Notes under the pieces: generated by a model
What the model saw: the letters and a program-made list of their open reading frames with translations, nothing else
Databases searched by the model: none
Told to the model about the DNA's origin: nothing
Made by a program: the position numbers and the translations under genes
Source of the DNA: Rhea pennata
Lineage: Eukaryota; Chordata; Aves; Rheiformes; Rheidae
NCBI RefSeq assembly: GCF_028389875.1
Contig: NC_084670.1
Location: forward strand, 17,388,383-17,452,382
Reading direction: 5' to 3'
DNA length: 64,000 nucleotides
Shown here: one piece after another, positions 36,601 to 47,800 of the stretch
Position numbering within the stretch: the first letter of the stretch is position 1
Layout: each line of letters begins with the position of its first letter

Positions 36601-39600
36601 AAAGGCACATAGGTGCAAAATAAGTGGTAAAGAAATCACTCATAGACTCTTGCTATTAATTACAGCATCTTTCAGAATTTATCAGAACTTCACATGGATA
36701 TCACATGTACTCTTCCATGGCAATGAGTTATAGTAAGAGTATAGAGTTACTTATTTCCTGGCTGCACTGATAACATGCAGATATTCTCATAACATAGGAT
36801 TTGCTACTGGACACAAGAGTTTGAAAAGACTTCAAATGCAATTCTAAATGCATTGTGTGTGGGCACCATGCACTTTTGGTCAGTTAATTAAATAGTCAAT
36901 AAAGGCTAGAGTTTAGTTTTCCTTTTTCATTGTAACAAATTATTCCAGAACATTGTTTTTAGAAATTTCTGTATAGGGCTGTTTTCAGAAATCATACCAA
37001 AAAGTGCAGTTATTTTCTTCCAATAATGTTCCTATGAAATACAAAATTTTAAAAAATGGTACAAGAAAAAAAAATGAAACAGAAAATATTTAATATGTTT
37101 CAGTGATTTCTTATTTCGGAGAGAAAAAAGACAAGCTTACTTTCTCTGCTGATTTTTTTTTGAAGTGAATTCTGACTGAAAAGAAGTGGCAGTGATTTAA
37201 CAAAAACATTGTTATAAAGTATGATTTATGTTCAGAAGCATAAATGATGGCATTATAAATGTGTACTTCTGCATTAGGTAAGGGCATTTTGGTCAATTGA
37301 ATTAGTCAGTTTTATTTATTTTTTAATCTCCAACTGATTGATCTTTTTTGTTCCATAAATATCAAGTAGTACACAGGCTACTTTTATATATATTCTAGGT
37401 CTTTACACAGGACAGAATTGTGCTGTTCTGTCCTCTAATATGACCATTCATTATGGAGACTCATGAAAAAGGCAACATTTAATCTAAGTTCTATAAAAGT
37501 ATCTGTGAAGAAAAGAACATATTTTTCTACTTTGAAAGGTACATTCCAAATAAATTTATATTTTTAAGTATATTCAAAATTAGTATTTTTTCTTTTTAAA
37601 GATGGTAACATTTGAATGGTAAAAACAGTCTGCATGATTACATTTGTGACAAAATATCGCTAGATATATATGACAATAATCGTCAGTATATTTTTAAGAA
37701 TATCAAAATAGCTTTGGCTCATGTGCTTAAAAAGTGCCTTGTTTTACTAGATTCTGCAGAATTTAAAGCCTTTTTTCAAAATTCATATAGCATTTCTAGT
37801 TGCAAGATTGTTTTATATATTGAACTTTTTATTAAATATGCATATTCTAGCGGCCTTTAGAGACTTTTAATTTAAAACATAAATTACATATAATTTCAAA
37901 CTCTGCTGTCTTTGACTGTATTTATCAAAGTCGTTTTTGAGATTGTCTGCTATGTGTGGCTTATGTTAATATATCAATTCTTTCAATAAAATTTTAGCTA
38001 TATGAGGTCATTACAAGCTCTTCCTTAAGTGGACTCCATTGTTAACATAAATATGTTTCTATAATTATTGACAAATAATTATATTATTTGTCCCCCTACT
38101 AAGGTATTGATAGTGATGATAAAAGGGCCTTACTAACTCTTACCCGAATGAACTATCCTTACTGATTACCTTCCATGGAACTGGATTCTTGTAAATAATG
38201 TTACTCTTGTGTTTACTAGCAAGTCAGAATTTATACTTATTTTTCTAAAAGTGAATTGTCTTGCTGTTTAGATGAAAAGTACAGTCTGCTGTTTGAAAAA
38301 GAATGTTGAGAATCAAGCCGTCCAGATTTCTTCACAACTTCCATCAGGATGCACATTTTCTCATAACATTAGATATCCCACTTAAATACTTACTCAGTCA
38401 CATTTTTAATTTAGGATCCTAAACCAGAAGATCTGATGTTAGTAACGGGATTTATTATTTTAAAATAACAAGTGGCTGTTGATTTTCCATCACTGCTTCC
38501 AAAGAAACTGGTGGTTAGAAGGTTTGTTTTAAAAGCTGAAATGCTTGTTCAAAAGGTAGAGTTTGGAAGACAGAGACTAACGAAGTGCAACATGGAAGCT
38601 CTCACAATAAAGTGGCAGCCTCAACATTTCTAACAAGAAAGGAAAAGACAGTTGAGCTCCGATAGGAATGCAGTATTGAAGGAGAAAACCAAGACTCCTT
38701 TCATGAATGGAGAGAGAACTCCGGTGAATCCTGGACTATCAGCTGTCTTAACAGCATGTTGAGGTTTAAGAATGATTTGGATCACAAGCTGTAACATTTT
38801 CCAGACATTCAGATTGCAACTTTCTACTAAGCCAGCAATTTTATGTTTTCCTCTCCCTGACTCCAACAGTACCACAATATAAGCAGCCAGATTTTCTTCT
38901 GCATTGTGTTTTTTATCCATTCAGCCAAAATTAACAGTCTTCAAGGATGAAGTATGCCAAGTGAATTTAAATCTTGTGGACTAAAATTCACCTAAAGTTG
39001 ATGGATACATTCATGCCTACTGCTGAAATCTACCAATTACTTAGAACTACGTTAACTTACCATAGAAACATCTCATCTAATAGCACAGATGATGTTGAAC
39101 TAACTAATTACATTATGGCACATAGACAATGAAAAACATAACGAAGATGACAGCACAGCAACAGCAGATGCTGCACAAAAGAAAAATTAGAAAAATATTG
39201 CTCTACAAAATGCTATCAGTTAAGGTTTCCTCTGTTAAAATTAATCACAAAAATTAGTGAAGATTAGATTTCAGAAAAAGATATCAACATTATAATGGTA
39301 TTTGGAAAATGTCATTAAGCCATTTAAAACTGCTGCTTGAGAAGGTAATTCCCATTTTTCTTATCACTATCAGTTCTAAGACTAGTAAACATTTTAGTGC
39401 CTATGGCACAGTTTCTTGGTAGAATATATTTTCCAGTAAGAAGAGCTCCTGACGGTTCTTCCAGAGCCTGAATTTGGTAGCTTCCAGCCATTATAGACTT
39501 AAATAATTAGACAGCTTAGACTTTGTCTTTGCTTGGTGATTGCTCTATTCTTGTGCTCTTAGCTGTCAGAGAGCTAGAATAACAGTGATAGTTGATTATC

Positions 39601-40076
39601 TGTAGTACACCTTGTTACTTTATATATTTTAAATTGTAACAAATCCTAAAGGACAATCTGAAACTGCTGGATATGTTTAAATGTAATATGTATCTGGAGA
39701 TTACATCCAGATGACATATTTGATAGACATATGATAAAAAAATGCACCACTTTTAACTACAGTGCTGGTCCTCTTCCCCCTTAACCGCAGAACCTTGCCG
39801 TGAGCTCCTCATCTACTTTATGTACAGATTCTGCACATATTCCTGTCTACAGAGGAAGACAGAAATAGCGTATTCCCCTATATTTAAATCATACCTATAG
39901 TGCTACTCAAATTTTAATATTTTATTGGATATATAGTAACAACAGAATACATCTATGCTATCCTGCATTCTCCCACTTAAATTTTTCCTAGGTAGACATA
40001 TTTTGTATAAATTTTAAGTGGTTACTGGGCGCAGTTCTTAGTTCCCCACAGGCCACGGATGCAGACATAAAGGGGA
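33678..40076. other. Intergenic DNA upstream of LMO4, no gene seen
   Basis: Strongly AT-rich, especially 36000-39800. No exon, CpG island, tRNA or transposon family was recognised. Open frames are short and many begin in A/T-biased sequence. Noncoding conserved elements could well be present, but composition alone does not single one out here. Confidence 0.4.
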
Positions 40077-40095
40077 CCCACAGATGGCGCTGTGG
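40077..40095 (+). promoter_or_regulatory. CTCF-like motif in an inverted repeat, with RUNX-type site
   Basis: CCCACAGATGGCGC (40077-40090) matches 12 of 14 positions of the CTCF core CCASYAGRKGGCRS, with the AGRKGGCRS half perfect. It overlaps the inverted repeat CCACAG (40078-40083) / CTGTGG (40090-40095). TGTGGT at 40091-40096 matches the RUNX core. It lies about 1 kb upstream of the LMO4 CpG island, a position suitable for a promoter-proximal boundary. Confidence 0.35.
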
Positions 40096-41397
40096 TTAAA
40101 GTACACCTGGATTTTGATTACCGAGCCAGGATTTACTAGTCGGGCTGTCAGAGGGAAGTTGGTCTGCATTTTAGTACAAATGCATTTATTTGTAAATAAA
40201 TTTTCCTGGCTAAAATTTCAGATACTTGTATCAGTATATCGCCTCTGCACTAGACTTTAAGAGGAACAGGTTTTAACTATTTTGTTGTCTTGGGCAACCA
40301 AGAGACAGCATATCCACACAAACTTGTAATTTAGTCACACTGCAGTCATAAAATGTTTAGTTGACAACAGCAATTAGCTATACCATCCAAGCCGTGCAAC
40401 GACCTGTCGCTGTGTAGGACTAGCCGCTACCGTCAGGCACATCAATTTTAGCCTCCGCGCACACTCAGCAGCCGCTTGCGCTTTCCTGCAGTGACAGGGA
40501 AGTCCGACCGTTCTGGCTGTACCGGCGGTTCCTTACGTCAGCAGTCTGGAATCAAGAAACTAGTATTAGGAAGTTTGGGGTTGTGAACAGAACCTGGAAG
40601 TGTATAATTTGATATCAGACTCTGCAGCTGCAGTTAGCTCTGCGAGACGTTTGCCCACGCTGTATGACGGACGGGCGCTAAGGGCGATAGCAGGCGAGGG
40701 CCTGTGCTGGCAGGCACGCAAACCCACTGCTTGCAGCAATTACTCTCTGCAGGGAGTGTGCCCACGAACTACCGTGTCGGTGCAGAGACTTTCAGTATTT
40801 TCAGCAGGGTGGGGGCTGTCACAGGGTGCTGTGTTTTTGCTTATCGTGCGGGCTGTGCTTAGGCCTTGAACACCTGCGATTAATATACGTATCTTTTTCT
40901 AGTGTCACTACTGAGTATTACTTCTGGTTTACTATCACACTTCGGCTTCTCTTCCAGAAATGCAGTTGTCTTTCTGAATGACAAGCAGTGCTGCTAACTG
41001 CCGGCCGATTGCAGCAGTTTAACCCTTTAAAATCTTTATGGAGTACTAATTACAGCGGGTTCGACACTGACGTGGATTTTTAAGCCCAGCCCCCCGCCGG
41101 TTTCAGTCGGGGGGATTTTCACCAAGCGCGGCAGCCCCCGCCGGGGGGGGGGAGGGCCGTCCTGCGGGGGCGGCGAGCGGGCCGCTTTCCCCGCGGCTCG
41201 CCGCCCGCGCAGCGCGGCATCCACCGCCGGCGCCTCCGCGGGGCCGGGGCGAGGAGCCCGCCCCGGGCCGCCCGCCACCGCCGGCGCCCTCCGCCAAGGG
41301 CCCTGGCGGCCGCCGCCCGGGAGCTGGCCGAGCCAGGGGCAGCCGGGACAGCCCCTCGCCGCCAAGTTTCTCAACTGGTGGCCGGGAGCGGGTCTGG

Positions 41398-41480
41398 CGC
41401 CGGCGAACGGCGCCCTAACGGCCGCCCGCGGCGCCCTAACGGCCGCCCTAACGGCCGCCCGCGGCGCCCTAACGGCCGCG
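41398..41480 (+). repeat. Tandem GC-rich repeat carrying four TAACGG (Myb-type) sites
   Basis: Units of the form GCGCCCTAACGGCCGCCC recur. TAACGG is found at 41416-41421, 41437-41442, 41449-41454 and 41470-41475, preceded by a related GAACGG at 41405-41410. TAACGG fits the established Myb consensus YAAC(G/T)G. The array lies about 200-280 bases upstream of the CCAAT boxes, so it could be a promoter-proximal Myb-responsive element, or simply a local tandem duplication. Confidence 0.65.
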
Positions 41481-41664
41481 GCCGCCGCTCCCCGCAGCCC
41501 ACCCCGCGCCCGCCCGGGCGGCGGCAGCGGCCGCCGCTTCCCACCTGACCCCCTCCCGCCTCTCCCTTCCCCTCCTCCTCCTCTGCCCCCTTTCCTCCCC
41601 CCTCCCCGTCTCCCTCTCGCTCTCTTTTCCCCCCTTTCCTCCTCTTTCACTCATTCCTTTGTCT

Positions 41665-41790
41665 TCCCCGCGATTGGCAGGTTTTATTATTCCGCCTGAA
41701 CAAGCCGGGGGCGGATTGGCTGAGGCGGGCTGACGGCGGAGCCGAGCTGGAGTGCAGTTGGGATTCTGCTCTGTCAGTAACACATGTGTG
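41665..41790 (+). promoter_or_regulatory. LMO4: LMO4 core promoter region (TATA-less)
   Basis: Two inverted CCAAT boxes (ATTGG at 41673-41677 and 41715-41719, 42 bases apart), a GC box GGGGGCGG at 41707-41714 and a palindromic E-box CACATGTG at 41781-41788. No TATA box is seen. Paired inverted CCAAT boxes shortly before a start site are typical of NF-Y-driven CpG-island promoters. The start site is inferred to lie roughly between 41740 and 42100 and is not fixed by the sequence. Confidence 0.5.
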
Positions 41791-42107
41791 AGGGGCAGCG
41801 GGGAGCGCGAGCGGGGCGCGCGCGCACGCACCGGCACACTCGCGCACTCACACTCGCGCACTCACTCACACACGCGCTCGCACGCGCGCGCGCCGCGGCC
41901 TCCTCCTGGGTCCTGCCGGCGCCGCCGGATCCGCGGCCGCAGCTCCCGCCCGGCCGCTCTCAAACTCGCCGGCTCGCCCTGCCCTGCGCGGCGCGGCGCC
42001 TTGGCGGGCCGCGGCCGGCCGACTCGCCGCGGCGGGAGGCTCGGGAGCCGCCGGCGCCCAGCGGAGGGGGCGGGGTGGGGGGGCGGGGGGGAGGCGATAC
42101 AAAGTGA
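41784..42107 (+). other. Possible upstream ORF of 107 codons in the LMO4 5' leader
   Basis: If transcription starts upstream of 41784, the only ATG in exon 1 (41784-41786) opens a 107-codon frame ending at 42107, well before the donor at 42430. No other ATG is seen from there to the donor. The predicted peptide is R/A/P/H-rich, a consequence of GC- and CA-rich DNA, with no recognised domain. Either the uORF tempers LMO4 translation, or the main start site lies downstream and the frame is never transcribed. Confidence 0.25.
41815..41895 (+). repeat. Alternating purine-pyrimidine (CG/CA)n-rich segment
   Basis: Runs of GCGCGCGCGCAC, CACTCGCGCACTCACACTCGCG and CACGCGCGCGCGCCGCG at 41815-41895. 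Such alternating CG/CA sequence is the classic composition for Z-DNA formation near promoters. It is imperfect, interrupted by CT steps. Confidence 0.6.
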
Positions 42108-44064
42108 AGCCACATTGCCAAACTTACCCGGCGATTGCAGCAGCGAGCGGCGGCGGCGCCCTGCGTGTGCAGCTCAGCGGCAGGGACTGAGCTCTGCAGC
42201 TCCCCTCCCGGGAAGTGCGAGCTGGAGGAAGGACCCGGGCAGACGCCTCTCGTAGCAATAGCTATATTTTTCCAGCCTGGGCTGCCACTTCCCGGGCTGG
42301 GGGCTTCCTCCAGCGCTCCCGAAGCCCTGTGAGAGCGCGAGCGCTGGGTCTGCTGCTTCGCAAGAAAACCTCCCCGGTGACCCCGAGCGGCGTTGCTCCC
42401 CGGCCTTTTGCAATATAGAGGGGAAGCAGGTAAGAAGTGCTGGTAATCGCTAAGGGTGTTATTGCAGCGTTCGTGCCCGGGCGGCCGGCGGCGGCCCCGT
42501 CCCGCGCTGCGCGGGGCTGCGCGGGGCTGCGCGGGGGGAGCCGCGGGCCCGGCATTGTCGCCGTCTCCGTGCCCGCGTACAAAGCCCGGCGGCGGCTGCG
42601 GGCTGCGCTCCGCTCGCCGGGCTGCTGAGCGGAGCGGGCTCGGCTGTGCGTTGAGGGGAAGGGGCGGGGGGGGGGGGGGGCGCGCCAGGCACCCGCTTCC
42701 CCCGCAGTAAACACTGCTCTGAAACAGTGGCAGAAAACATCAAAGTGAGCTCTCTTTCTCCCCTCTCCAATTCCCTTCCTGCCCCCCGCACGGTCTTTTG
42801 TTTCAATCCAGGAGAAATCCGGTGAATCACCTAATTAAAACCAAGACATGAATTAAGCATCCATTTTTGTACTACAAATTGCCAGCTCTCCGCTTGTCCC
42901 TCCCTTGGTCTCCATTAAAAAAACACCAGAGACGCTGTTAAAAGGGGGGGGGGGGGGGTATTTTGCCTCTAGCTTCCAGCTCTGCTTTCTATTTCACTGA
43001 CTCCTATCCCAGGACCTAAATTGCTTGGCTGTGTAATTACTAGAGTAAGCCTATTTAAGTTAAAAGCTTTTTTCCCCCAACTCTAAATGAAACTTGATGA
43101 GGGCCCGTCCTTAGTTATCAAGGGAGTCACTTTCTGGTCAGTCCTCTTGATTCATCTTTTTAGATTTAATCAGCATTAAGGTATTGCTTGTCCTTAAGAG
43201 CTTTAGCTTAATGGGGTTACTGGATGGTTTTCTCAGTGTAACGTTTCCCATTTTATACGTATTTGCCTTCGACAAAGACGGGGTGATGTGTTAGCATGGA
43301 GTCTTTTTCTTTCTTTTAAGAAATCCGAAGTGATTTAAAGCGTAGGGAAACGGTTTAAAGGCTCATAGCAGGAAATGCAGATTCATTTAGGCTGTAGCTG
43401 GAAACTGTAACAAAAGGCAATTCCTTGAACAAATGCATCAGAAATCAATTTACATAAAGGTATATGATGCGTTCGGATAAATGCAATGCTAATGGCTTTT
43501 AGAGTGGTTTTCTTTCCAAAGTCTCGGGGTTTTTGTTACAGCTTAATTGGTGCAGTTCTTCTGGTTTATTGTGCGGTCACTGGACATACCTTCAGGAACT
43601 CTTTCCGAGGAAATGTGTGTTTAAAATCGGCCTGAGTTCTCCTTTTCCTGAAGCCAAGTTGGGCCAGTGGCAGGAAAAGTTCGCCCTCGCTGCGCTGGAG
43701 GTATCAGCCTGGGCGTCCTTAGCAGATAGCCAGATGCCTCGGTATGAGCACATACGGCTTACAAAGGACAAAGACAAAACATGCTGCTTAATTGGCAGTA
43801 AATAACTTGATCTTTTTATAGTATAAGTGACTAGAGGAACACCAGGAGTTTATTGGACTCTGGATTGAAGGCAACAAATTAATCGGTTTAGAGTAAGCTT
43901 TATGAATTGATTCCTATATTATCTCTGAGTTGTCCTGCTTGCATAAAGCATTTATTAGAAAGTGAAAAATGCCCTTACTAGCAGTTTTGGAGGCAGCCAG
44001 ACTAACTCCAGCCTGAGCGGTGCACTTCATTATTCTGCTGCTTTCCTATGGTCGGTAAACTTTT

Positions 44065-44068
<4 letters not shown>

Positions 44069-44098
<30 letters not shown>
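44069..44098 (+). repeat. Poly-T run of 30
   Basis: Uninterrupted T run in LMO4 intron 1. It may be the reverse-strand tail of an old retroposon, but no body is recognised to its left or right. Confidence 0.9.
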
Positions 44099-44099
<1 letters not shown>

Positions 44100-44511
44100 A
44101 GTAACAAAGCTTTCGCGTTTAAACTGCTGATCAAGGGCAGATTAGCGAGACAAAAGTTGAGTATGTTTGTGTAGGAAGTTAACAGGAGTCCTAAAGTTCA
44201 ATGATCTATTATTCGGGCCGGTGTCCTCAGTCTGGAGTGTTTTCTCTGGGTGCTTTTTGTATCTCAAAAAGAAAAAAATATCTCGACGTCTGGACAGCCG
44301 GCTCCGAGCCCCTCGTTACCCCGCCCGGAGAGTCTCTCAGAAACTGAAAAACCAGTTTCACAACTTTTTTTTTTTTTTTTTTTTTCCTTCCACTCCTCAC
44401 ACGCTTTTTTAAAGCAAAACAAACCCCGGGACTGTTGCTAACTTGTGAGCTGCAGAGGCACAAGCGCGGAGCGGGGCCGCGCCGCCGCCGCGCGGAGTCG
44501 GAGCGCGGCGC

Positions 44512-44543
44512 CCCGGCCCGGCCCGGCCCGGCCCGGCCCGGCC
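44512..44543 (+). repeat. (CCCGG)6 pentanucleotide repeat
   Basis: Six perfect CCCGG units plus CC end about 70 bases before the exon 2 acceptor. A GC-rich pentamer array this close to the splice site of the start-codon exon could vary in length between individuals. Confidence 0.9.
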
Positions 44544-44614
44544 GCGCGGTGCCCCCGCCGCGTCGCCCGGGCGGCGGCCGCCCTGACCCGCCTCTGCCGC
44601 CTCTCCCGCAGGCC

Positions 44615-44850
44615 ATGGTGAACCCCGGCGGCAGCGCGCAGCCGCCCCCGGTGACGGCGGGCTCCCTCTCGTGGAAGAGGTGCGCCGGCTGCGGGGGGAA
44701 GATCGCCGACCGCTTCTTGCTCTACGCCATGGACAGCTACTGGCACAGCCGCTGCCTCAAGTGCTCCTGCTGCCAGGCCCAGCTGGGGGACATCGGCACG
44801 TCCTGCTACACCAAGAGCGGCATGATCCTCTGCAGAAACGACTACATCAG
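44615..44850 (+). CDS. LMO4: LMO4 coding part of exon 2 (residues 1-79)
   Basis: Exon 2 starts at 44612 after CCCGCAG, leaving only GCC as leader before the ATG. It encodes the proline-containing N-terminus and all of LIM1 up to RNDYI. It ends within codon 79 (AG|G, Arg) at the donor CAG|GTGAGC, so intron 2 is phase 2. Codon use is GC-biased, unlike the AT-richer downstream exons, because the exon sits in a CpG island. Confidence 0.96.
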
Positions 44851-47800
44851 GTGAGCGCGGGGGTGGTGCGCCCGGCCTCACCCCGGCAGGCTGCCGGGCG
44901 AAGCTTTTGCCCTTCCCTCCTTTTTTCTTTTTTCCCTCTTCCCTGTCTCTTCTTCCCGGCTTCCGTGAAGCCCGAAGGCAGCCGGGCCGGTGCGGGGCTC
45001 GGTGGGGCTCGCCCCCTTCCTCGGCAGTGTGCGAGGGCCGCGAGCCGGGCTAGCGCCTCGCCCAGGGCGCAGTTGTGGCTGCCAGGCGGCGGGAAGCGCT
45101 GGGGGGGGAGGCGGCACGACGACTGTAACTTTAAAGTGGTTTGTCAGCACAAAACAAGTCCTAACTAAAAATAAACAGCAATCAGAGAGGCTAAATTAAT
45201 CTGCTTTGTTGTAGTGCTGAAGGAGAAGCGTGCATATCTGAACGGTAAATGCTTAAAAATCGTAGGGCTTAAATAAGGCTGTGGCAGAGGTGCTAAATAA
45301 TGAAATGCCTGCCTTTAGAATCTGATTAATTATGATATTTACATAAGCACCTTTAAACTCCTTTGAGTGGAAACAGAATGACTCATTCTCTGTTCTCCTT
45401 GTGAAAGAGCTGATTAACCATCAGTTGGAGGACCAGGGATTCTACTTACAGCCAAAAACAGGGGTAATGTTTGTCTTCGCATTGTTACGTAGAAGCTTTG
45501 AACCAACATTTTTCTTAACTTCTAGCACAGAAAATGCAGCGGAAGGGATGGAAAGGATATGCTCTTGCCCTTTATTTCTTATCTCTTTCCTTTTGTAAGC
45601 TATTCACTTCAAATGCTGCAGATCTGGGTAGGGGGAACTAAGCCTTACTAATCTTGCATCTGTTGGGGTACAGTAAGATTATGCAGAGTATCCCTTCCAG
45701 TGAGTTTTCAATATAATTAATAGAAAGAATTCATGAGGTCAGGTGCCCATAGGATCTTTTCAGGTGAACTCAAGCTACTTAAACTCATTAATTTAAAAGG
45801 AGGCATTTTGAAGGATTACACATTTAATTTGAGTAAATGGTTTGATAGACTGATGCACATGAATGCTTCAAGTAGGTGTTCTATTTCAACATTCAGTAAT
45901 TAAAAAAAACAACAAAAAGCCCTGTACCTTGCTGGAATAACAGAAATGCTTAGTTAAAATGAAATGTGTTTTCTTCAAATGCTTCTGACTTCTTACATAC
46001 AGTAAATACCAAGAGTTAATCCAAGTTTTTCTTTTCCCTAATGGCTGAAAAGTTCCACTTTTTTATTTTCTGAAAATGAGTTGGCTACAAAATGTTACAA
46101 GTTTGTTGTAAAACTTGACTTCTACTGAGATAGAAAGATTGGCACTGTACTGAATTTCTTTAAATATGTGGAGACATCATTAGTCTAAAAGGAGTTAAGA
46201 CTTTGTTGTTCTGATAATGCAGCCTCTGTCCTGATACATGGCTGCATCTTCAATCAACTAAGAAACACAGCTCTAAACCTGTTTTAGGAAATGCAACATT
46301 AACTTCTCTAGTTTTGGGGGGTATTTTTAGAGACAAATGCTAGGAAATCAGCATGTGTGGGGTTTTAATGGTGCTTTTTGGTCACCATCCTAAGCAACAA
46401 GCCTAAGCCTGGCAGAATTGTAATTAAATAGAGCAGAACGGTGTTAGGGAAAGAGTCGTTTGAAGTGGAAAAATTGACACTACTGTTAAGATGCACTGAA
46501 TAGTACAGATTCATCACTCGACCAACACCATCAAACAAACCCTCATGTCTGATTACTCCTAATTAAAAAGAGAAGATGCGTCCACTGTATCCTAGAGGCA
46601 AGTTCAGGCAAGCTTATCACAATCCTCTGGTTTTGTGTTGCCAAAAATTAATACTCGTTTATTTTAATGTAGGCGATTAGAAATAGGATGCTTTATCAGA
46701 TGAGAGTTTTGAGTTGATCTTGTTCTATCGCCTGACTTCTCTTTGGATCTATGTAATTTGACTTATAAAAATAACTCGGGCAAATGCTTGCTGAAACTTG
46801 AACTGGACACCAAACACTCAAGGTGGGGTTAGACAGCCTGGCCATGCAAGGGCCGAGTTAAGTTGGAGCTCTCCGGTGGAAGTGGACTTTGCAGGCTTCC
46901 ACAGGGGTTGTGCTGGTGTGAGTGAGGCCCTTGCCCTTTCTCGCTTGAAATGGCCTCATTTTGGCTTGGAGTCGACGCCACCCGCTCGGTGTCGAATCTT
47001 TCTGCTTCCCCTCTGCTCCCCCCCCCCCGCTTACTTTTCTGCGGGGCTCCCCAGCCCCAGCGTGTCACGGCACGTTTCCTTGCCCAGAGCAAGAGCTGCA
47101 GGCAGGCACAGGTCCTGGCTGGCGACACGGGGGCACGGGAGACAGCACTAACGAAATGAGGAGGAGGATTGATCACCCTGGCAGGCGCCAGGTAGAAGGG
47201 ACTTGACTCCTACAGGCCAAGACTACAGGGCCATTTATTAATGAGCTTTTTAACCACCTGACGTTGTGCGTGTTTGTTGCTGTTTAAACAACATATTCCC
47301 CCAACCCCCACCCCCAAAATCCACCAAAGCACCACCGAGCCAGCTGCAGAGCTGGGCAAGCTACAGCAGCAGCTTTCACTGAAAGCCGAGGTTCCTGGGA
47401 AAAGAGAGGGAGGCAAAAATCCCGGGCCTTCCCTGCCTCCCCACCTCGAGAAATGGAGAAAGGCGTTTGCAGGGAGGAGAGCAGAGTGCAGCCCTCCCAA
47501 CCTTAAGATGCCAGATAAAGCAGCAGCGTGGCAGTGAATCCACACAATTAAAAGCTTTAATTAGTGTCTCCTCCATTTTCTCTTAGTTCTGATAGGTTTT
47601 ATCTAATGAGATCTGGTCCCTGGCTTAGATCTGCTCCGAATGACGTGTCCAAAATGAATGAGAGCCGCGTCGCAAACAAAACATTTAATTAACAAAATTG
47701 GCCTCTAAGAGCGAGCAGGGAGTGGTGGGGAAGGCGAGGCGAGGGGGGCTGCCCAGGCGCGCCTTAAAGGGGCAGCGCCCGCAGCCCCTCCCTTCGCGGG

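Larger units (their letters stand above)
41750..42429 (+). other. LMO4: LMO4 noncoding exon 1 (5' end approximate)
   Basis: The exon 3' end is set by a strong donor, CAG|GTAAGA, with the last exonic base at 42429. The next downstream acceptor giving the LMO4 start codon is at 44610-44611. The 5' end is only estimated from promoter motifs. Mammalian LMO4 also has an untranslated first exon, so the arrangement agrees with the family. Alternative first exons cannot be ruled out. Confidence 0.5.
41090..42680. promoter_or_regulatory. LMO4: LMO4 promoter CpG island
   Basis: Around 1.6 kb of very GC-rich, CpG-dense sequence spanning the presumed LMO4 promoter and first exon. It contains the Myb-type tandem array, inverted CCAAT boxes, GC boxes and the alternating purine-pyrimidine segment listed separately. 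A G run lies at 42667-42680. Long open frames on both strands here are compositional artefacts. CpG-island promoters fit the broad expression known for LMO4. Confidence 0.75.
42430..44611 (+). other. LMO4: LMO4 intron 1
   Basis: It begins GTAAGA and ends CTCTCCCGCAG with a pyrimidine-rich tract. A perfect branch-point-like CTGAC lies at 44583-44587, about 25 bases before the AG. Simple sequence inside includes 16 G near 42943-42958, a 30-base T run at 44069-44098 and 21 T at 44365-44385. AT-rich, TTAAT-containing stretches around 43020-43460 could hold regulatory sites, but nothing distinct is called. Confidence 0.65.
44440..45130. promoter_or_regulatory. LMO4: CpG island over LMO4 exon 2
   Basis: CpG-dense sequence covers the end of intron 1, the start-codon exon and the first 280 bases of intron 2. 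It is separated from the exon 1 island by about 1.7 kb of AT-richer DNA. It might include an alternative internal promoter, but no core element decides this. Confidence 0.55.

Noticed and set aside
41036-41650. 204-residue open frame on the minus strand in the LMO4 promoter island
   Set aside because: G/R/A/P-rich, explained by GC-rich DNA with few stops. No domain, and it overlaps other frames on both strands. An antisense transcript is possible but this frame is not evidence for one.
41752-42255. 167-residue frame on the plus strand through exon 1
   Set aside because: It begins without an ATG and runs through GC-rich leader. It is not in continuity with LMO4, which begins in exon 2.
44435-44614. 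In-frame extension of LMO4 upstream of its ATG
   Set aside because: The frame is open back to 44435, but this is intron 1 sequence containing the CCCGG repeat, branch point and acceptor. The family protein begins at 44615.
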